Of a DNA stretch of 64,000 nucleotides, positions 1 through 10,658 are shown piece after piece (positions within the stretch are counted from its first letter, which is position 1; the number at the start of each line of letters is the position of its first letter). The position numbers and the translations under genes were made by a program. This DNA is from Colocasia esculenta (taxonomy: Eukaryota > Streptophyta > Magnoliopsida > Alismatales > Araceae). The stretch is taken from contig CM024761.1 in the NCBI GenBank assembly GCA_014218235.1, positions 89,529,968-89,593,967 of the forward strand, given 5' to 3'. The notes beneath the pieces are model-generated. The model did no database searches and was not told the origin of the DNA. It saw nothing but the letters and a program-made list of their open reading frames with translations.

Positions 1-25
1 CATCACGAAGAAAGGTCGGTACATC

Positions 26-415
26 ATGATGAAGATGGGGTATCAGCCAGGCAAGGGGCTGGGGGCACAGTTGCAAGGAAGGACTGAGGCTGTGAAAGAT
101 TGTAAGATGAGACCCAAGGCGGGGCTGGGTTACAGGCCAGGCAAGGGAAAGCAGCAATCGGGGCAGCCCCTCACATGGTCATTATATGAACATTTCAAGA
201 GGGGGCCGCTACAACCAGGGGGTGAACAGACATCCACCATTACCGATGGACCTAACCATCATTCACCCCTGGCCACATATCAAGCCACAGATAGCCACAG
301 GCCACCCAAGCACATCAAGAGGGTTGAGTCAGAGCCAGAGTGGAGCAAATGGTTCGACATGAGTGATGTCGCCGCATCTCTGGACCAACTCTTCACACCC
401 GCAGAAACTGAATAG
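26..415 (+). pseudogene. G-patch-like segment of Tat polyprotein
   Basis: The frame begins with a glycine-rich motif (MGYQPGKGLGAQLQGR) typical of G-patch RNA-binding modules. A second glycine-rich stretch (GLGYRPGKGK) follows about 20 residues later. G-patch modules are known between protease and reverse transcriptase in some plant gypsy polyproteins. The frame ends at a TAG at 413-415, just before the repetitive linker. The start shown is only the first methionine in the window; the true polyprotein begins upstream. The role in the element is probably RNA binding, by family knowledge only. Confidence 0.7.
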
Positions 416-474
416 CATACAGCCAAAGCAGAGTAGGTCAAGGAAGCCACCACAACAACAAGGCTCAGGGCGGG

Positions 475-1290
475 CCCTGTCTCCACGGGCATCGCGCCCA
501 CCTCAACTTCAACCTCAGGCACCGTGCCCACTTCTCTTTCTTCTCTTGGCATCGTGCCCACTTTACTTTCTGCTTCAGGCATCACGTCCACTCCAATTTC
601 TCCTCCAGGCATCGCGCCCTTTTTAATTTCCGCTCCGAGCATCGCGCTCGCTTCCATTCCTTCTTCGGGCATTGTGCCCAGCTTTAATTTCTGCTCCGAG
701 CATTGTGCCCGCTTCTCTTTCTTCTTTGGTCATCACACCCACCTTATTTTCCACTCCGGGCAATGCGCCCACCCCAGTTTCTTCCCCAGGCATCGTGCCC
801 ACTGCAACTTCATCCCCGGGTATCGTGCCCACTTTTGTCTTGCTTCCGAGCATCGCGCCCACTGAAATCTACTTTCCAGGCACTGCCCCTGATCCAGTTT
901 CTTCTCCGAGCACCGCGCCCACTTTAACTTCATCTTTGGGCATCGCGCCCTCTTTAGTTTCGTTCCCAGGCAACACGCCCACTTTAATTTCGTCCTCAGG
1001 CACCACACCCGCCTTAATTTCCTCTCTGGGCATCACGCACATTTCAATTTCCTCCCTAGGAAATGCGCCTACTCCCCTTCCTTCTCCAAGCAACACGCCC
1101 ATTTCCTTCTCCCCTCCTAGCAGCACGCTCATTTCCACCTCGTCTTCAGGCAACGCACCTGCTCCTCTCCCTCCTCCGGGCAAACTGCCTGGCTTCCCTC
1201 TCCTTCTAGGCAACACGCCTACTCTCCTCTGCCCTTCTCCAAGCATCGTGCTTTCTCTTCTGCAGGCCACCACGTGGCCCTCCCTCCTTT
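475..1290 (+). repeat. 30-bp tandem repeat encoding a 10-residue Pro/Thr/Ser repeat
   Basis: A degenerate minisatellite with a strict 30-bp period and about 27 copies; a typical copy has ggcatcgtgcccacttt near its start. In the sense frame each copy encodes ten residues like APTxxSSPGI, giving a mucin-like linker between the G-patch segment and reverse transcriptase. One extra base near 680-690 shifts the sense frame. The opposite strand is also largely open, as a Gly/Glu/Met-rich frame, which is a by-product of the period being a multiple of three. It lies inside the Tat polyprotein. Confidence 0.85.
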
Positions 1291-1612
1291 CCCTAAGCAT
1301 CCCCCAGGCACCGACACCCCATTTGGCCTTCGCGGTCCATTCTCTCGAGCAGACTTTCACTCTCCAATTTCCCTACTCGGACCCTTCTTCCTTCGAACCC
1401 ACACTCATTTCCTACTTACTCAAGTTGGCAGTCTCGCCTCATCCGCTCCCTCTGTGCACGCTAAGCACTGAGGAGGGCCTAGAAGCATCGACTCTGCAAT
1501 GGCTGACTCCACCGTCTCCTTCGAGGAAACCTCCTTCCTCGCCCCCGAGTGTGCCCCAGCCGACGGGCCACACCTCCTCGGTCCCTTGACCGACCTTTCG
1601 TCCCCCCACATG

Positions 1613-1935
1613 CAGGGGAATGTTACTGCTTTCAATAATCCTCCCCCCACGCAAGGTAATGTTACTGCTTTCAATAATCCTCCCCCCACGTAGGGGAATG
1701 TTACTGCTTTCAACGATCCTCCCTCCGCGCAGGAGGGCTTTACTGCTTTCAATAAACCTCCTCCCCCCTCCACGTAAGGGGGCTTTACCGCTTCAATAAT
1801 TTTCCTTCCCCCATGCAGCGAAGTTCTTCGACTGTAAATATTCCTCCTCTTTCCCCCATGCGGGAACCTTTTACTGCTTTTCCTTCTTCCCCCGTGCGGG
1901 ATTCCTTTACTACTTTTCCTACTCCTCCTTATGTT
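1613..1935 (+). repeat. 39-bp tandem repeat decaying downstream
   Basis: Three clean 39-bp copies (1613-1651, 1652-1690, 1691-1729) share the core aatgttactgctttcaa and a C-rich end. Five or so more divergent copies of variable length follow to about 1935. The unit encodes 13 residues of the type QGNVTAFNNPPPT in the polyprotein frame. One CAG-to-TAG change at 1691-1693 breaks that frame. It is a second, independent proline-rich linker repeat in the same polyprotein. Confidence 0.8.
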
Positions 1936-2385
1936 GTAGATCCTGATAGTTTGAGTATAGGTCAAGGTAGCAACAAGTTAGGGGTAGTCTCCGAGAAGAA
2001 GTCCAAGGGTAAGAGGGTCCCACACCGATTCCTCGCTAATCTAGCCTGTAGGTGCAAGGCATGCCTAGCAATTCCTAAATTTATAGAAGAGCCTTTGCAG
2101 TCACCGGATGTCAAATATGAGCAGTCGTTGTGCTTAATTGATGATGGGTTCGGAGTCTATGAGATCATGGATGACGACGACCCAATCGAGGAAGGTGATG
2201 AAGAATTCGAGGACGAGGCTGACGCATTCGCAAGTGGATTGAAGAGATTTGACGAGCCGTTAGCTGCCGTAGAGGAGATCACCAAGGAAATCAACCTGGG
2301 AACCGAGGAAGACCCTAGGACTGTCCTCATAAGCAGTAATTTATCACCAGCTGAAGAGGAGGAAATCATTGAGGTTCTCAAGTAA
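1813..2385 (+). pseudogene. Acidic linker upstream of reverse transcriptase (Tat polyprotein)
   Basis: An open frame covers the end of the 39-bp repeats, a basic stretch, and then a strongly acidic segment rich in Asp/Glu around 2160-2220. It runs in frame into the N-terminal edge of reverse transcriptase, interrupted only by TAA at 2383-2385. Acidic segments of this kind precede reverse transcriptase in Tat polyproteins. No catalytic motif lies in this part. Confidence 0.65.
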
Positions 2386-3322
2386 TACAAGGACACGTTT
2401 GTATGGAGCTTTGAGGATATGCCAGGCTTGGACACCACTCTAGTTGAGCACCATCTCACCCTTAAGCCGGGATCCATTGCCATTAAGCAACGGTTGAGGC
2501 GTTTCCACCCCCGAACAGCTTTGAAAATGAAGGATGAAGTCGATAAGCTCCACAAATCTAGATTCATCAGAGTTGTACTTTATCCAAACTGGGTGGCAAA
2601 CATTGTCCCAGTTATGAAAAAGGATGAAAGAGTCAGAATTTGTGTCGATTTCCGGGACCTCAACCACTCGTGTCCTAAGGATGATTTCCCGTTGCCTCAC
2701 CTGGACGTGCTCATAGATAACACGGCCGAGTATGAAACCCTCTCCTTCATGGATGGCTTCTTACGGTACAAATCAAGCTAGCTGAGGAAGACCAGGAAAA
2801 GACCTCGTTCACTACACCGTGGGGAACCTATTTTATGTGGTCATGCCGTTCGGACTTAAGAATGCTGGGGCCACTTACCAAAGGGCTATGATGGCTATCT
2901 TTCATGACATGATCCATATCTTCATTGAGGTGTATGTGGATGACCTGGTAGTCAAATCAAGATCAATGGCTGAGCATCCTGGGGTTCTAACTAAGGTCTT
3001 GCAAATGTCTAGAGAATATCAATTGAAAATGAACCCCAAGAAGTGTGTATTTGGTGTTTCATCGGGTAAACTTCTAGGTTTCATCGTGAGCAAGAGGGGT
3101 ATAGAAATTGATCCCAACAAGGCGAAGGCAATAAGAGAAATGCCCCCTCCCAAGAATCTGAAGGAAGTTCGAGGACTTATCGGGAGGTTGCAGTTTATTC
3201 GCAGGTTCGTCTCCCAACATTCACAGAGGTGTAGACCCTTCTACGACCTCACCAAGCCGGAGTCGAATTCCGTTGGGATGAGAAGTGTCAGGTGGCTTTT
3301 GATGGACTCAAGGATTATTTAG
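2386..3322 (+). pseudogene. Reverse transcriptase of Tat-lineage element, frameshifted
   Basis: Encodes the retroelement polymerase that copies element RNA into DNA. Visible motifs are VRICVDFRDLN near 2632-2664, the VMPFGLKNAGATYQRAM block near 2839-2889, the catalytic YVDD (2932-2943 region) and LLGFIVSKRGIEIDP further on. The first part is in the frame of the upstream linker. Two small frameshifts around 2767 and 2820-2832 separate it from the second part. A third shift near 3260 leads into RNase H. The active-site aspartates are retained. Confidence 0.85.
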
Positions 3323-4254
3323 CTAATCCCCCCGTCCTGAGGCCGCCGACTCCAGGCAAACCGCTAATTCTCTATGTATCTGTCTTGGAAGATTCGGTAG
3401 GAGCTGTCCTTGCATAAGTAGATGAAGAAGGCAAGGAGAGGGCAGCTTACTACCTGTCTAAACTTCTCAACCCCTGCGAGCAAAGGTACACAGCAATGGA
3501 GAAGACATGTGTCACGCTCGTATGGGTGGTGTAGAAATTAAAGCACTACTTTCTTGCTCACGAAGTCCATCTCATAGCCCGCATGAATCCTATCAAGTTC
3601 CTCCTTGAAAAATCCATTCTCAATGATAGGCTAGCGCGTTGGCAAAGTTTCCTTTCCCAGTTTGAAATCACCTACATTCAGCAAAAATCTATCAAAGGCT
3701 ATGCCATAGCAGAGCATCTCACTCACCACCCTATTCCCCACTTCGATCCTGTCCGTTCAGAGTTTCTAGATGAAGAACTAATGTCCCTTAGCCAATCTGA
3801 TCCTATGTGGACATTGCATTTTGATGGGGCTCTGAACTCCCAAGGAAAGGGTATCAGGATTGCTCTACTATCACCTAAGGGTGTCACCATCCCCCAAGCC
3901 TATAAATTAGAGTTTTCTGCCACCAATAACATCGCCGAATATGAAGCTTTGTTGGCTGGTTTGGAGCTTGCTCGTTTCTATGGTGTCACCCATCTACGAA
4001 TTGTAGGTGATAGTCAGCTAGTCTTGCGCCAAGTGCTCACCAAATACCTCACTCTCTATACAAAGCTCAAGCCTTACCAAGAACTCACCTCAGCCTATGC
4101 CAAGCTATTCTCCAAGTTGATTTTCGTCCATGTCCCTCGTCATCAGAATCTTCTGGATAATGCCCTTGGTACCATTGCTTCAACTCTAAATATGTGCTAT
4201 CCCGGGGACTTTGACAAGATTCAAATTGCACGCCGCAATACCCCTGTTGTTTAG
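3260..4254 (+). pseudogene. RNase H plus second archaeal-like RNase H (Tat lineage)
   Basis: The first RNase H is recognisable after a frameshift near 3260 and carries stops at 3415-3417 (TAA) and 3532-3534 (TAG). Both are what a C-to-T change in a glutamine codon would give. From 3583 the frame is open for 223 residues and contains the second RNase H. This begins at HFDGAL and includes NNIAEYEALLAGLELA and VGDSQLV, and ends with a histidine-containing VPRHQN motif. That tandem arrangement marks the Tat lineage. The open stretch ends at TAG 4252-4254. Confidence 0.82.
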
Positions 4255-5626
4255 GACCCCGTCTTTCTCCATATCAAGGAAGAGATACTAGAGAAGTTGG
4301 AAAGGAAGGAGAAATCTGAAGTTATGCTATTAGAGTTAGAAGAGGAGTTGGAAGATGAAGAGAAGCCATGGTATTATGAGATAGCAGGGTATTGTAAGAA
4401 TTAGTCATATTCTGAAGAAGCCACAGCCGATGAGAAGAAAGCAATAAGGAGATTATCCCAGAAATATATTTTGGTTGGAAATTCTCTCTACAGAAGGGGA
4501 TTTCCAGAGTTTTGCTTAGATGCCTGAATGAGGATGAAGTTCTGAAGGTTGTTGAAGAGGCCCATTCAGGTGTGTGTGGTGGCCATGTGAATAGCCAGAT
4601 GCTTGCCAAGAAGATCCTTAGGCAAGGTTTCTATTGGCCTACTCTAGAGGAGGATTGCTCTATCTTTGTTCGTCGGTGCGTCAAGTGCCAACTGCATGCC
4701 GACAAAATTCATGCTCCATCCTCTACACTCCACCCAATATCCTCCCCATGGTCTTTTGCTATGTGGGCTTTCGACATTATTGGTCCCCTTGGTGATCCTA
4801 ACTCCCAGAACAAAGCAAAGTCATACATCCTCACCGTGACAGAGTACTTCACCAAGTCGACGGAAGCCGAAGCATATGCGGAAATCAAGGCAACAATCGT
4901 CTACAAATTCATCATGAGAAACATTGTCACCAGGTTTGGCATCCCAAGTAACATCATCACCGACAATGGACCTCAGTTTGTCTCTCAAGAACTACGTGAC
5001 CTCTGCAATAGGTATAAGATTGCATTGCATCATTCATCTCCATATTATCCGCAAGGCAATGGCCAAGCAGAGGCCACAAATAAAACTCTGATTAAAATCA
5101 TCAAGAAAACATGTGAGGCTAACAGATTCTCAGACTGGCCAGAAAAGCTTGTAGAAGCTCTATGGGCCTACCGCACCTCAATCCGTACTCCCATAGGGCA
5201 GACACCATTTACCCTCACTTATGGAATGGAGGCTATAGTACCATATGAAATTCTTATTCGCTCATTAAGGATCCAGCTTGATAAGGACTTGTCAATTAAT
5301 GAGCGGCGCGAATCGCTCCTAGCACAACTAAAACTCCTAGATGAGAGGCGTCTGGTCACCACAGAACACACGAGAGCGTATCAAAATAGACTCACACGTT
5401 TTCATAAAAAGAATGTTATTGAGAGAAAATTTAAATCCGGTGAGATGGTCGTCAAGAGAATCTTTGTAAAACCTGGAGGTCCCAATCCAAACTCCAACCA
5501 AATTGGGAAGGGCCGTACGTAATCAAAGAAGTATATCCAGGCAATGCGTACAGGCTAGTCAATGCGGAGGGTGAAGAACTCTCTCACCCTTGGAATGGGC
5601 TCCATCTAAAAAAGTACTACCCCTAG
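4255..5626 (+). pseudogene. Integrase of Tat-lineage element
   Basis: Encodes the enzyme that inserts element cDNA into the chromosome. A degraded spacer (4255-4511) with a TAG near 4402 leads to a 336-residue open frame from 4512. It has the HHCC zinc-binding domain (H and H in HSGVCGGHVN, C and C in CVKCQ). The catalytic core has D in AFDIIG, D in ITDNGPQF and E in GQAEATN, so the D,D-35-E triad is kept. A frameshift near 5505 moves the C-terminal tail to another frame, which ends at TAG 5624-5626. No chromodomain is seen, as expected for Tat. Confidence 0.87.
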
Positions 5627-6480
5627 ATAGGAGTTTGGCATAACATGGTGCACGGATCCCTAAAACAAAAGGGCCCCATCATTAATTCATTTCCAAGCCT
5701 TGGTGGGTTAGTCAGAGGTGTCGACACCCACACACTTACACGACCACCCCTTGAGAGCCAGAGGTACAGAATCTGAGAAAGGTCGATGCCGAACCAAGAG
5801 TCAAGGACATTACCCCTTTCTTTCCACTTGGTCCGCAAATAGAAAGGGAAACCCGATGGATTGACCTCTTGACTCTGTCCGAAACTCAAATAGGTATAGG
5901 TCAAGGCCCAATAAGGGGAAAAGAAAAATAGTGTCAAATCATAAAAGCACGTCAAGAGTGGCAAAGTCCCCGCAGAGATCCAAATGGACCTGGTCGTAAG
6001 CGTGCCAAATCCAAAGCGAAAGATCCAAAACCAGGCAAATCACAAAGCACGTCAAGAGTGGCAAAGTCCCCGCAGAGATCCAACTGTACCTGGACGTAAG
6101 CGTGCCAAAAACTCTGAAGGCCAAAAGACTGAACCCCACTGAGTGTAGGTTAGAGGAGTAAGCATTTATTGGGTCACCCAGACTATTGGTAGACTTCCTA
6201 AACTTTCTCCCCCCCCCCCCGAGTATGTTCTGGGGTCAAGTTAAGGCAACAATCAACTAAGGAAGATGTCACCAAAAGGTCACCTTGGGAGAAGGCACCT
6301 TTCGAGCACGTCTAAACCTCTGTCTAACACACCCAAAACTTGTTAATGAACTCTTAATGATGGCTAAGTAATTAAAGGATCCAAGCACCCTGTTCTTCCA
6401 AATAGGAGCGGATCCCCTTCATTTCGTGCGTCTTTTTAAGAAGGGACCACGCCAGGTTACGGCTTTCATTTTCAAAACCA
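5627..6480. other. Noncoding flank downstream of Tat integrase, with a 100-bp tandem duplication
   Basis: No supported gene. A unit starting aaagcacgtcaagagtggc at 5944 recurs at 6044, giving a 100-bp direct tandem repeat with a few substitutions over about 80 bp of the second copy. A purine-rich run at 5915-5931 followed by TG at 5932 is a possible polypurine tract and LTR start, but I found no matching LTR end. A run of about a dozen C lies at 6209-6220. Confidence 0.5.
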
Positions 6481-6880
6481 AATAAAATTGAATAGTCCAA
6501 AATCCAAAAAAATTAAGTGTTCTCAAAATCCAAAAACATAGCATATTTCAAAATCCAAAAAAAAATTGAATATCTTGTGAATACTCTCGAAATCAAAAAA
6601 AAAATTGAATACCCAAAATCCAAAAAGAATAGCATATCTCAAAATACCAAAAAAATAGAATATCCTGTGAATATTTTCAAAATACAAAAAAAATTGAATA
6701 TTTTAAAATCCAAAAAAGTTTGAATATCTCGAGTCCCAAAAAATCAAATATTCTAAAAATACCAAATAAATAGAATATCATGTGAATATTTTCAAAATAG
6801 AAAAAATAGCATATTTCAAAATCTAAAAAAATTGAATATCTCGAAATCCAAAACTTTTAACGCATGTCCATCTTTTAAAT
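6480..6880 (+). repeat. A-rich minisatellite (caaaatccaaaaaaattgaatat type)
   Basis: About 400 bp built from irregular copies of a unit combining caaaatccaaaaaa with ttgaatatc, and in every third or so copy tgtgaatattttc. Unit length varies between about 20 and 45 bp. Short lysine-rich reading frames through it are composition artefacts. It sits in the noncoding flank between the Tat pol and the PMD pseudogene. Confidence 0.75.
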
Positions 6881-7505
6881 TTCTTGCTTACATTTACACA
6901 CTTGCATGCCTCATTGTAAATTCTGTTCATCTTTTATTCTCGCCTTATTTGAATAAAGGCTCAGCCCCTTGACAAGACCATGAAGCCAAATACTGACAAT
7001 AAGCAAGGGGCTGAGCCAGAACGGACGCTTAACTTGTTTGTTCGAATGCATTTCAGGCACAGCACAAAGGAAGAGGGCAGAGAACACATGCATATATATA
7101 TGTGGCCCAAAAGAGGGGGGACCAGCCCCAAAAGTACATCATGAAGTGCCCAACCAGGCACACATCATCAAAAAAGGTGAAAAGGTACATATCATCATGA
7201 GCGGCCTAGCTCTCACCACCACTCTCTGTAGGTCGCTGCTGGCGGCTGCTCTCCGCCTCTCTGGGGTCGGCGGTCGAGCGTGGGGCAAGAGGCCTCTTAG
7301 AGGCACGAGAACCAGTGGACCCCTGAGCGGCGCGTCCCTCCTAGACATTCCTCTCGTACTGAGAGGAAGTCACCAAATAGCTCTCGGAGTAGGCACTAGC
7401 TCGCCCCTCCCACACCGCGTGCTCGCGTCCACAGCAGTACCGGTCCTCCGCCTCCCCCAGCAGACGCTCGGAGGTGAATAGACCCGCACGCGCCTCCACA
7501 GCCTG
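6881..7505. other. Region without a confident gene
   Basis: On the minus strand this follows the in-frame TAG of the PMD pseudogene at 7506-7508. It could be its 3' untranslated part or, if that TAG is a decay mutation, more C-terminal coding sequence with a charged composition. On the plus strand the open frame at 7038-7481 has no recognisable motif. Nothing else stands out. Confidence 0.4.
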
Positions 7506-9549
7506 CTACGTCAGCCGCTCCCGTTCCTGGTCCCAATGGCTGCGCTCCTGGTCCCAGCGGGCCTGCTCCCTCTCATGGTCGCGACGCTCCAAGGACAGAG
7601 TCACGCACAACTCCACCGCCTCCCGCTCGTCCAACTGCAAGCAACAACCACAGGTAAGTATAAAAATAGTTCAATTCACATATATATCTGATTAAAGTTA
7701 CTTACCCGTGCAGAGAGGTCGTGCTCCGCCTCCTCCGCCCGAGCCACTGCCGCCGCCAACTGCTCCAGGAGAGAGGCCATCTCCGGGTCGAGAACGCTCC
7801 GACTCGAGGAGGCACTAGCCGCGCCGGTGCGCTCCACGGTCATCTGGGCGGCACGCTACACGAATTTCAGAAGGTCAGGTTAGCATATGGTAAGACAAAT
7901 AAAAGCAAAGGTATAATTTTCTACACTTACCAATGCATCCAAGGCCTCCCGCGCCTCTGCCAGCTGGGCCTCCATTCCCACCAGCTGGGCACGAAGGGTG
8001 TCGATGAGATCATCTGGAGCGTCTTGCATATGCACACACATTGTTAGAATAACACGCATATCATATTGAAAGCATGTAAAGTTAGAAGTGCATACCCTAG
8101 CTGGCCTCATAAAGTCGCGGCCCCTATACTCCTCCTGGAAGCGCTGGAGGTAGGCGAGGCTGTCAGTGGCGTCTGACTTCACGAGCTGGCCGCCCCGCTG
8201 CCAGTCCACGTACTGCTCGAGGAAGCACAGGCCCCAGTCCACCCGCTTCTCCTTCCCCCACGTCCTCCTACCAATCCTCCGGGGCTCCGTCTCGTCAATC
8301 CACTCCTGGTGTAGCCCCAGGGTGCGGAAGGCAAGCCACAGGCGGAGCGGCTCGATCTCGTTCAGGTAGTGGACCCAAAGGTCCCGCCCAAAGCGAGGTT
8401 GGCCGCTCTCGACCCACGGCTGCCCCTCGTCACCCATGCCCACGTAGGGCTGCCACACAACCTGCACACATGCACGGGTTAGTCACATATAATTCATATC
8501 AAATGCATGAAATTTAAAATGCGAGCATGTACCAGGAGGGACGGGAAGTCCCGGATATCGCGGCGAATGGCGTCAAGTTGGAGGGAGAAAGACGTTGCCA
8601 CCACAATTGGCAGCCACCTCTGCACCAGGGGCAGAGTGTCAGGGCGCACCTCAGACACCCTCTCAAGTGGGATGTAGCATGCATAAACATGTTTGTTAAA
8701 TTTGACTAACAAAATTTCAAGTGCAGGAAATAAAAAGCTCAAAGCACAAAGTACCTCGGTAGTCTCAACCGCTGGAGAGGTCCGCAAATGTGTGCGCCAG
8801 GAAAGCCGCACCCCATGCGTAATGGCCAACGCGCTCCAAGTCCTCTAGAGTCTCTAAGAAATGGCAGTGGATGTCATCACCCTTCGTCCCCAGGAGCAGC
8901 TTTCCTAAGAAAAATACTAGGAACCTCTGCATGTCCCTATCTACTCTCTCCTCGTCCTCCGGTCCTGGCCGTAAACTGCCCCGGCCAACCTGCCGCCTGC
9001 TGCACAAACTCCCACAGCGACTCCTCACCAGTCTGCCTCACACTTCTCAACCCTAGGCTCTCCAACAATTCTACCCAGTTGACCATCCTCCGGTCACCAA
9101 GGTCATCACACCCATGGGCTCTAGCCCCAGTAAGTCATGTGCATGCTCAGTATAATCCGAGTGGGTGACCCCAATCACTGCCTCTCCATCCACTCGAAGA
9201 CTCGTGATCTGGGCTACATCTTCCAGACTGGGCACCATGTGCCCCCAGGGGAAGAGAAACACCCTACTGGTCCTATCCCATCTCTCCCTGATCGCCTATA
9301 CCAGGGGACTGTCCAAATAGAATGGCTCGATCTCTAGGATCGGCCTGAACCCCATCGTCGGACCCTCTCCCTCTGGAAATATGGGAGCCCCCGGTACGCC
9401 GCTATCACCAGTGGCCACTGGATCCTCGGCCTCATAACTCCCTGCACATCCAAAGGAAACACACATGAGTCAGCACAGGTCTAACACGCTAAATTAATTT
9501 AATTGTGCACCGAAACAGGCCCCGAAGGTGAACCCTCAAGTAGCTCACT

Positions 9550-9687
9550 GAATCGCGACCAACTCAGTGCTTGCGCTTCAGTCCGAATTGCGACCACCTA
9601 AGTGGTCACGTTTTGGTTTGAAACGCGGCGGCTCCAGCCATCGCGATTCAAGCCCGAGAACCGTGACGACTGGTGTCGTCGCGATTC
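9550..9687. repeat. Dyad-module array a (four 30-bp modules, 35-38 bp pitch)
   Basis: Modules at 9550-9579, 9585-9614, 9620-9649 and 9658-9687. Each is arm (10) + spacer (10) + arm (10). The first left arm is GAATCGCGAC and the last two right arms are ATCGCGATTC and GTCGCGATTC. Spacers are caactcagtg, cacctaagtg, ggctccagcc and gactggtgtc. Linkers are 5, 5 and 8 nt. They fall in intron 1 of the PMD pseudogene, just past the exon 1 end. Most arm mismatches are C/T or G/A, as expected if methylated CpGs decay. Confidence 0.75.
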
Positions 9688-10004
9688 TCTCCCTCACCAA
9701 CACCGGCCCGACGGCCCTCCTCCCCTCTCACCGGCACGGTTGTGATACTTACTGTGTCTCCTCGGGGTGGTGCTTCGCGGCCCCTTATTCCTCGCCGGAA
9801 TCGTCCTCCCAGCGCCGTCGTCTCTTCCTCCCCTTCTGGCGCCGCTGTCTCCTCCTCCTCCTCCCCCGGTGCCGCCACCGTCGAACCTTCCCCCGCCACC
9901 GGCACCAGAGCCATCTCCACGTCGCCGCCGGCATCCAAGAACTCGAGAACTCGGCCACCATGGCTCGAGTGGCGGTATTTGGAGTCTCTGCCGCGGCTTC
10001 TCTC

Positions 10005-10018
10005 CCCCCCCCCCCCCG
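10005..10018 (+). repeat. Poly-C tract
   Basis: An uninterrupted run of about a dozen C within the exon 1 region of the PMD pseudogene. On the minus strand it reads as poly-G in a glycine-rich stretch. Homopolymer length from assembly may be inaccurate. Confidence 0.6.
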
Positions 10019-10217
10019 TCGCCGGCGTCGGTGAAGCCTCTTCTTCCACCTCACCTTGACGCCGTCGTTTCATCATCAGAGATTGGGAATGGGGAGAAAG
10101 AGAATCAACAAAGGGTGGGGACGAATGGAATCGGAGATGGGAGAGGGAAGATGGCGAGGGTGGCAAAAGATTGGAACGAACACGGCCTCGGGCGTTTTAA
10201 CGCCTCAGAACAAGTTT

Positions 10218-10363
10218 AAATCGCATCCGCAGTAGACGACGTGCATTTGGGACGTCTACATTAATCACAACGGAGGCCGTTGATGCGATTCAGAAAGTCA
10301 TCATTACCCCGGCGCAGACTCTGAGGCGCGCGAATTACGTGGCGTCTGTGTTGGACGCGTTTC
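10218..10363. repeat. Dyad-module array b (three modules)
   Basis: Modules at 10218-10247 (AAATCGCATC, spacer cgcagtagac, GACGTGCATT), 10262-10291 (TAATCACAAC, spacer ggaggccgtt, GATGCGATTC) and 10334-10363 (ATTACGTGGC, spacer gtctgtgttg, GACGCGTTTC). All have exactly 10-nt spacers. They lie upstream of the PMD pseudogene start and downstream of the DUF7745-like pseudogene. Confidence 0.65.
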
Positions 10364-10658
10364 AAAGTGTCCACCCAAGGCTTCATTTTGAGGAGAAAAT
10401 TCAAGCTGCTTGGATGATACAATCACATGTGATGGGACATTTTGGCCATATTAAGGAAATGATTCAATTTTCATTAAAGATTTAATCACGTCATTTGCAG
10501 ACGGCCACCTTGGGCCACAATTTCCCGAGTTCTCGTACATAGCCCATCCAATCATTTTCAGTCTCCTCTACATATGGGACCAGCCTCCTGAAGGAACAAA
10601 CCTTCCACAGTGCTTTAATGGTGTTCACCTCCTCGCCATCATTATTTGTCCCGACGTC

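Larger units (their letters stand above)
1..5626 (+). mobile_element. Ty3/gypsy, Tat-lineage element, decayed internal region (5' part outside window)
   Basis: This is the pol half of a plant Ty3/gypsy retrotransposon. Domains run in the order G-patch-like motif, repetitive linker, reverse transcriptase, RNase H, second (archaeal-like) RNase H and integrase, ending with a tyrosine/proline-rich tail at the TAG of 5624-5626. A second RNase H between RNase H and integrase is characteristic of the Tat lineage (Ogre/Retand group). Gag, protease and the 5' LTR lie upstream of the window. Several stops and frameshifts break the frame, so the copy is not autonomous. I could not place a 3' LTR boundary with confidence. 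Confidence 0.85.
7506..10068 (-). pseudogene. Plant mobile domain (PMD, MAIN / PP7-long-form-like) pseudogene, multi-exon
   Basis: Minus-strand exons read from splice signals: 10068-9753, 9441-8755, 8661-8533, 8461-8096, 8022-7931, 7855-7706 and 7634-7506. Donors such as GTAAGTATC (9752-9744) and GTAAGT at 7930 and 7705 are good. Exon 1 is acidic and Arg/Gly-rich. Exon 2 holds the PMD: FLFPWGHMVPSLEDV, LRVDGEAVIG, HDLLGLEPMG, then RFLVFFLGKLLLGTKGD and GHYAWGAAFLAHTF. Exon 4 carries the Trp-rich C-terminal PMD part. Exons 5-7 are Glu/Arg/Ala-rich, probably coiled coil. A TAG at 9298-9296 and two or more frameshifts in exon 2 disable it. PMD genes occur both as host genes (MAIN, MAIL) and inside transposons; the setting here favours a transposon origin. 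Confidence 0.8.

Noticed and set aside
280..1360. Minus-strand Gly/Glu/Met-rich reading frames as a gene
   Set aside because: They are the antisense of a 30-bp in-frame repeat inside the Tat polyprotein. A period divisible by three keeps all frames open.
6517..6723. Lysine-rich small protein
   Set aside because: Translation of the A-rich minisatellite.
9567..10219. Plus-strand Pro/Ser-rich frames over the PMD exon 1
   Set aside because: They mirror the Arg/Gly/Glu-rich minus-strand exon, which ends at a good splice donor. The plus-strand frames have no motif.
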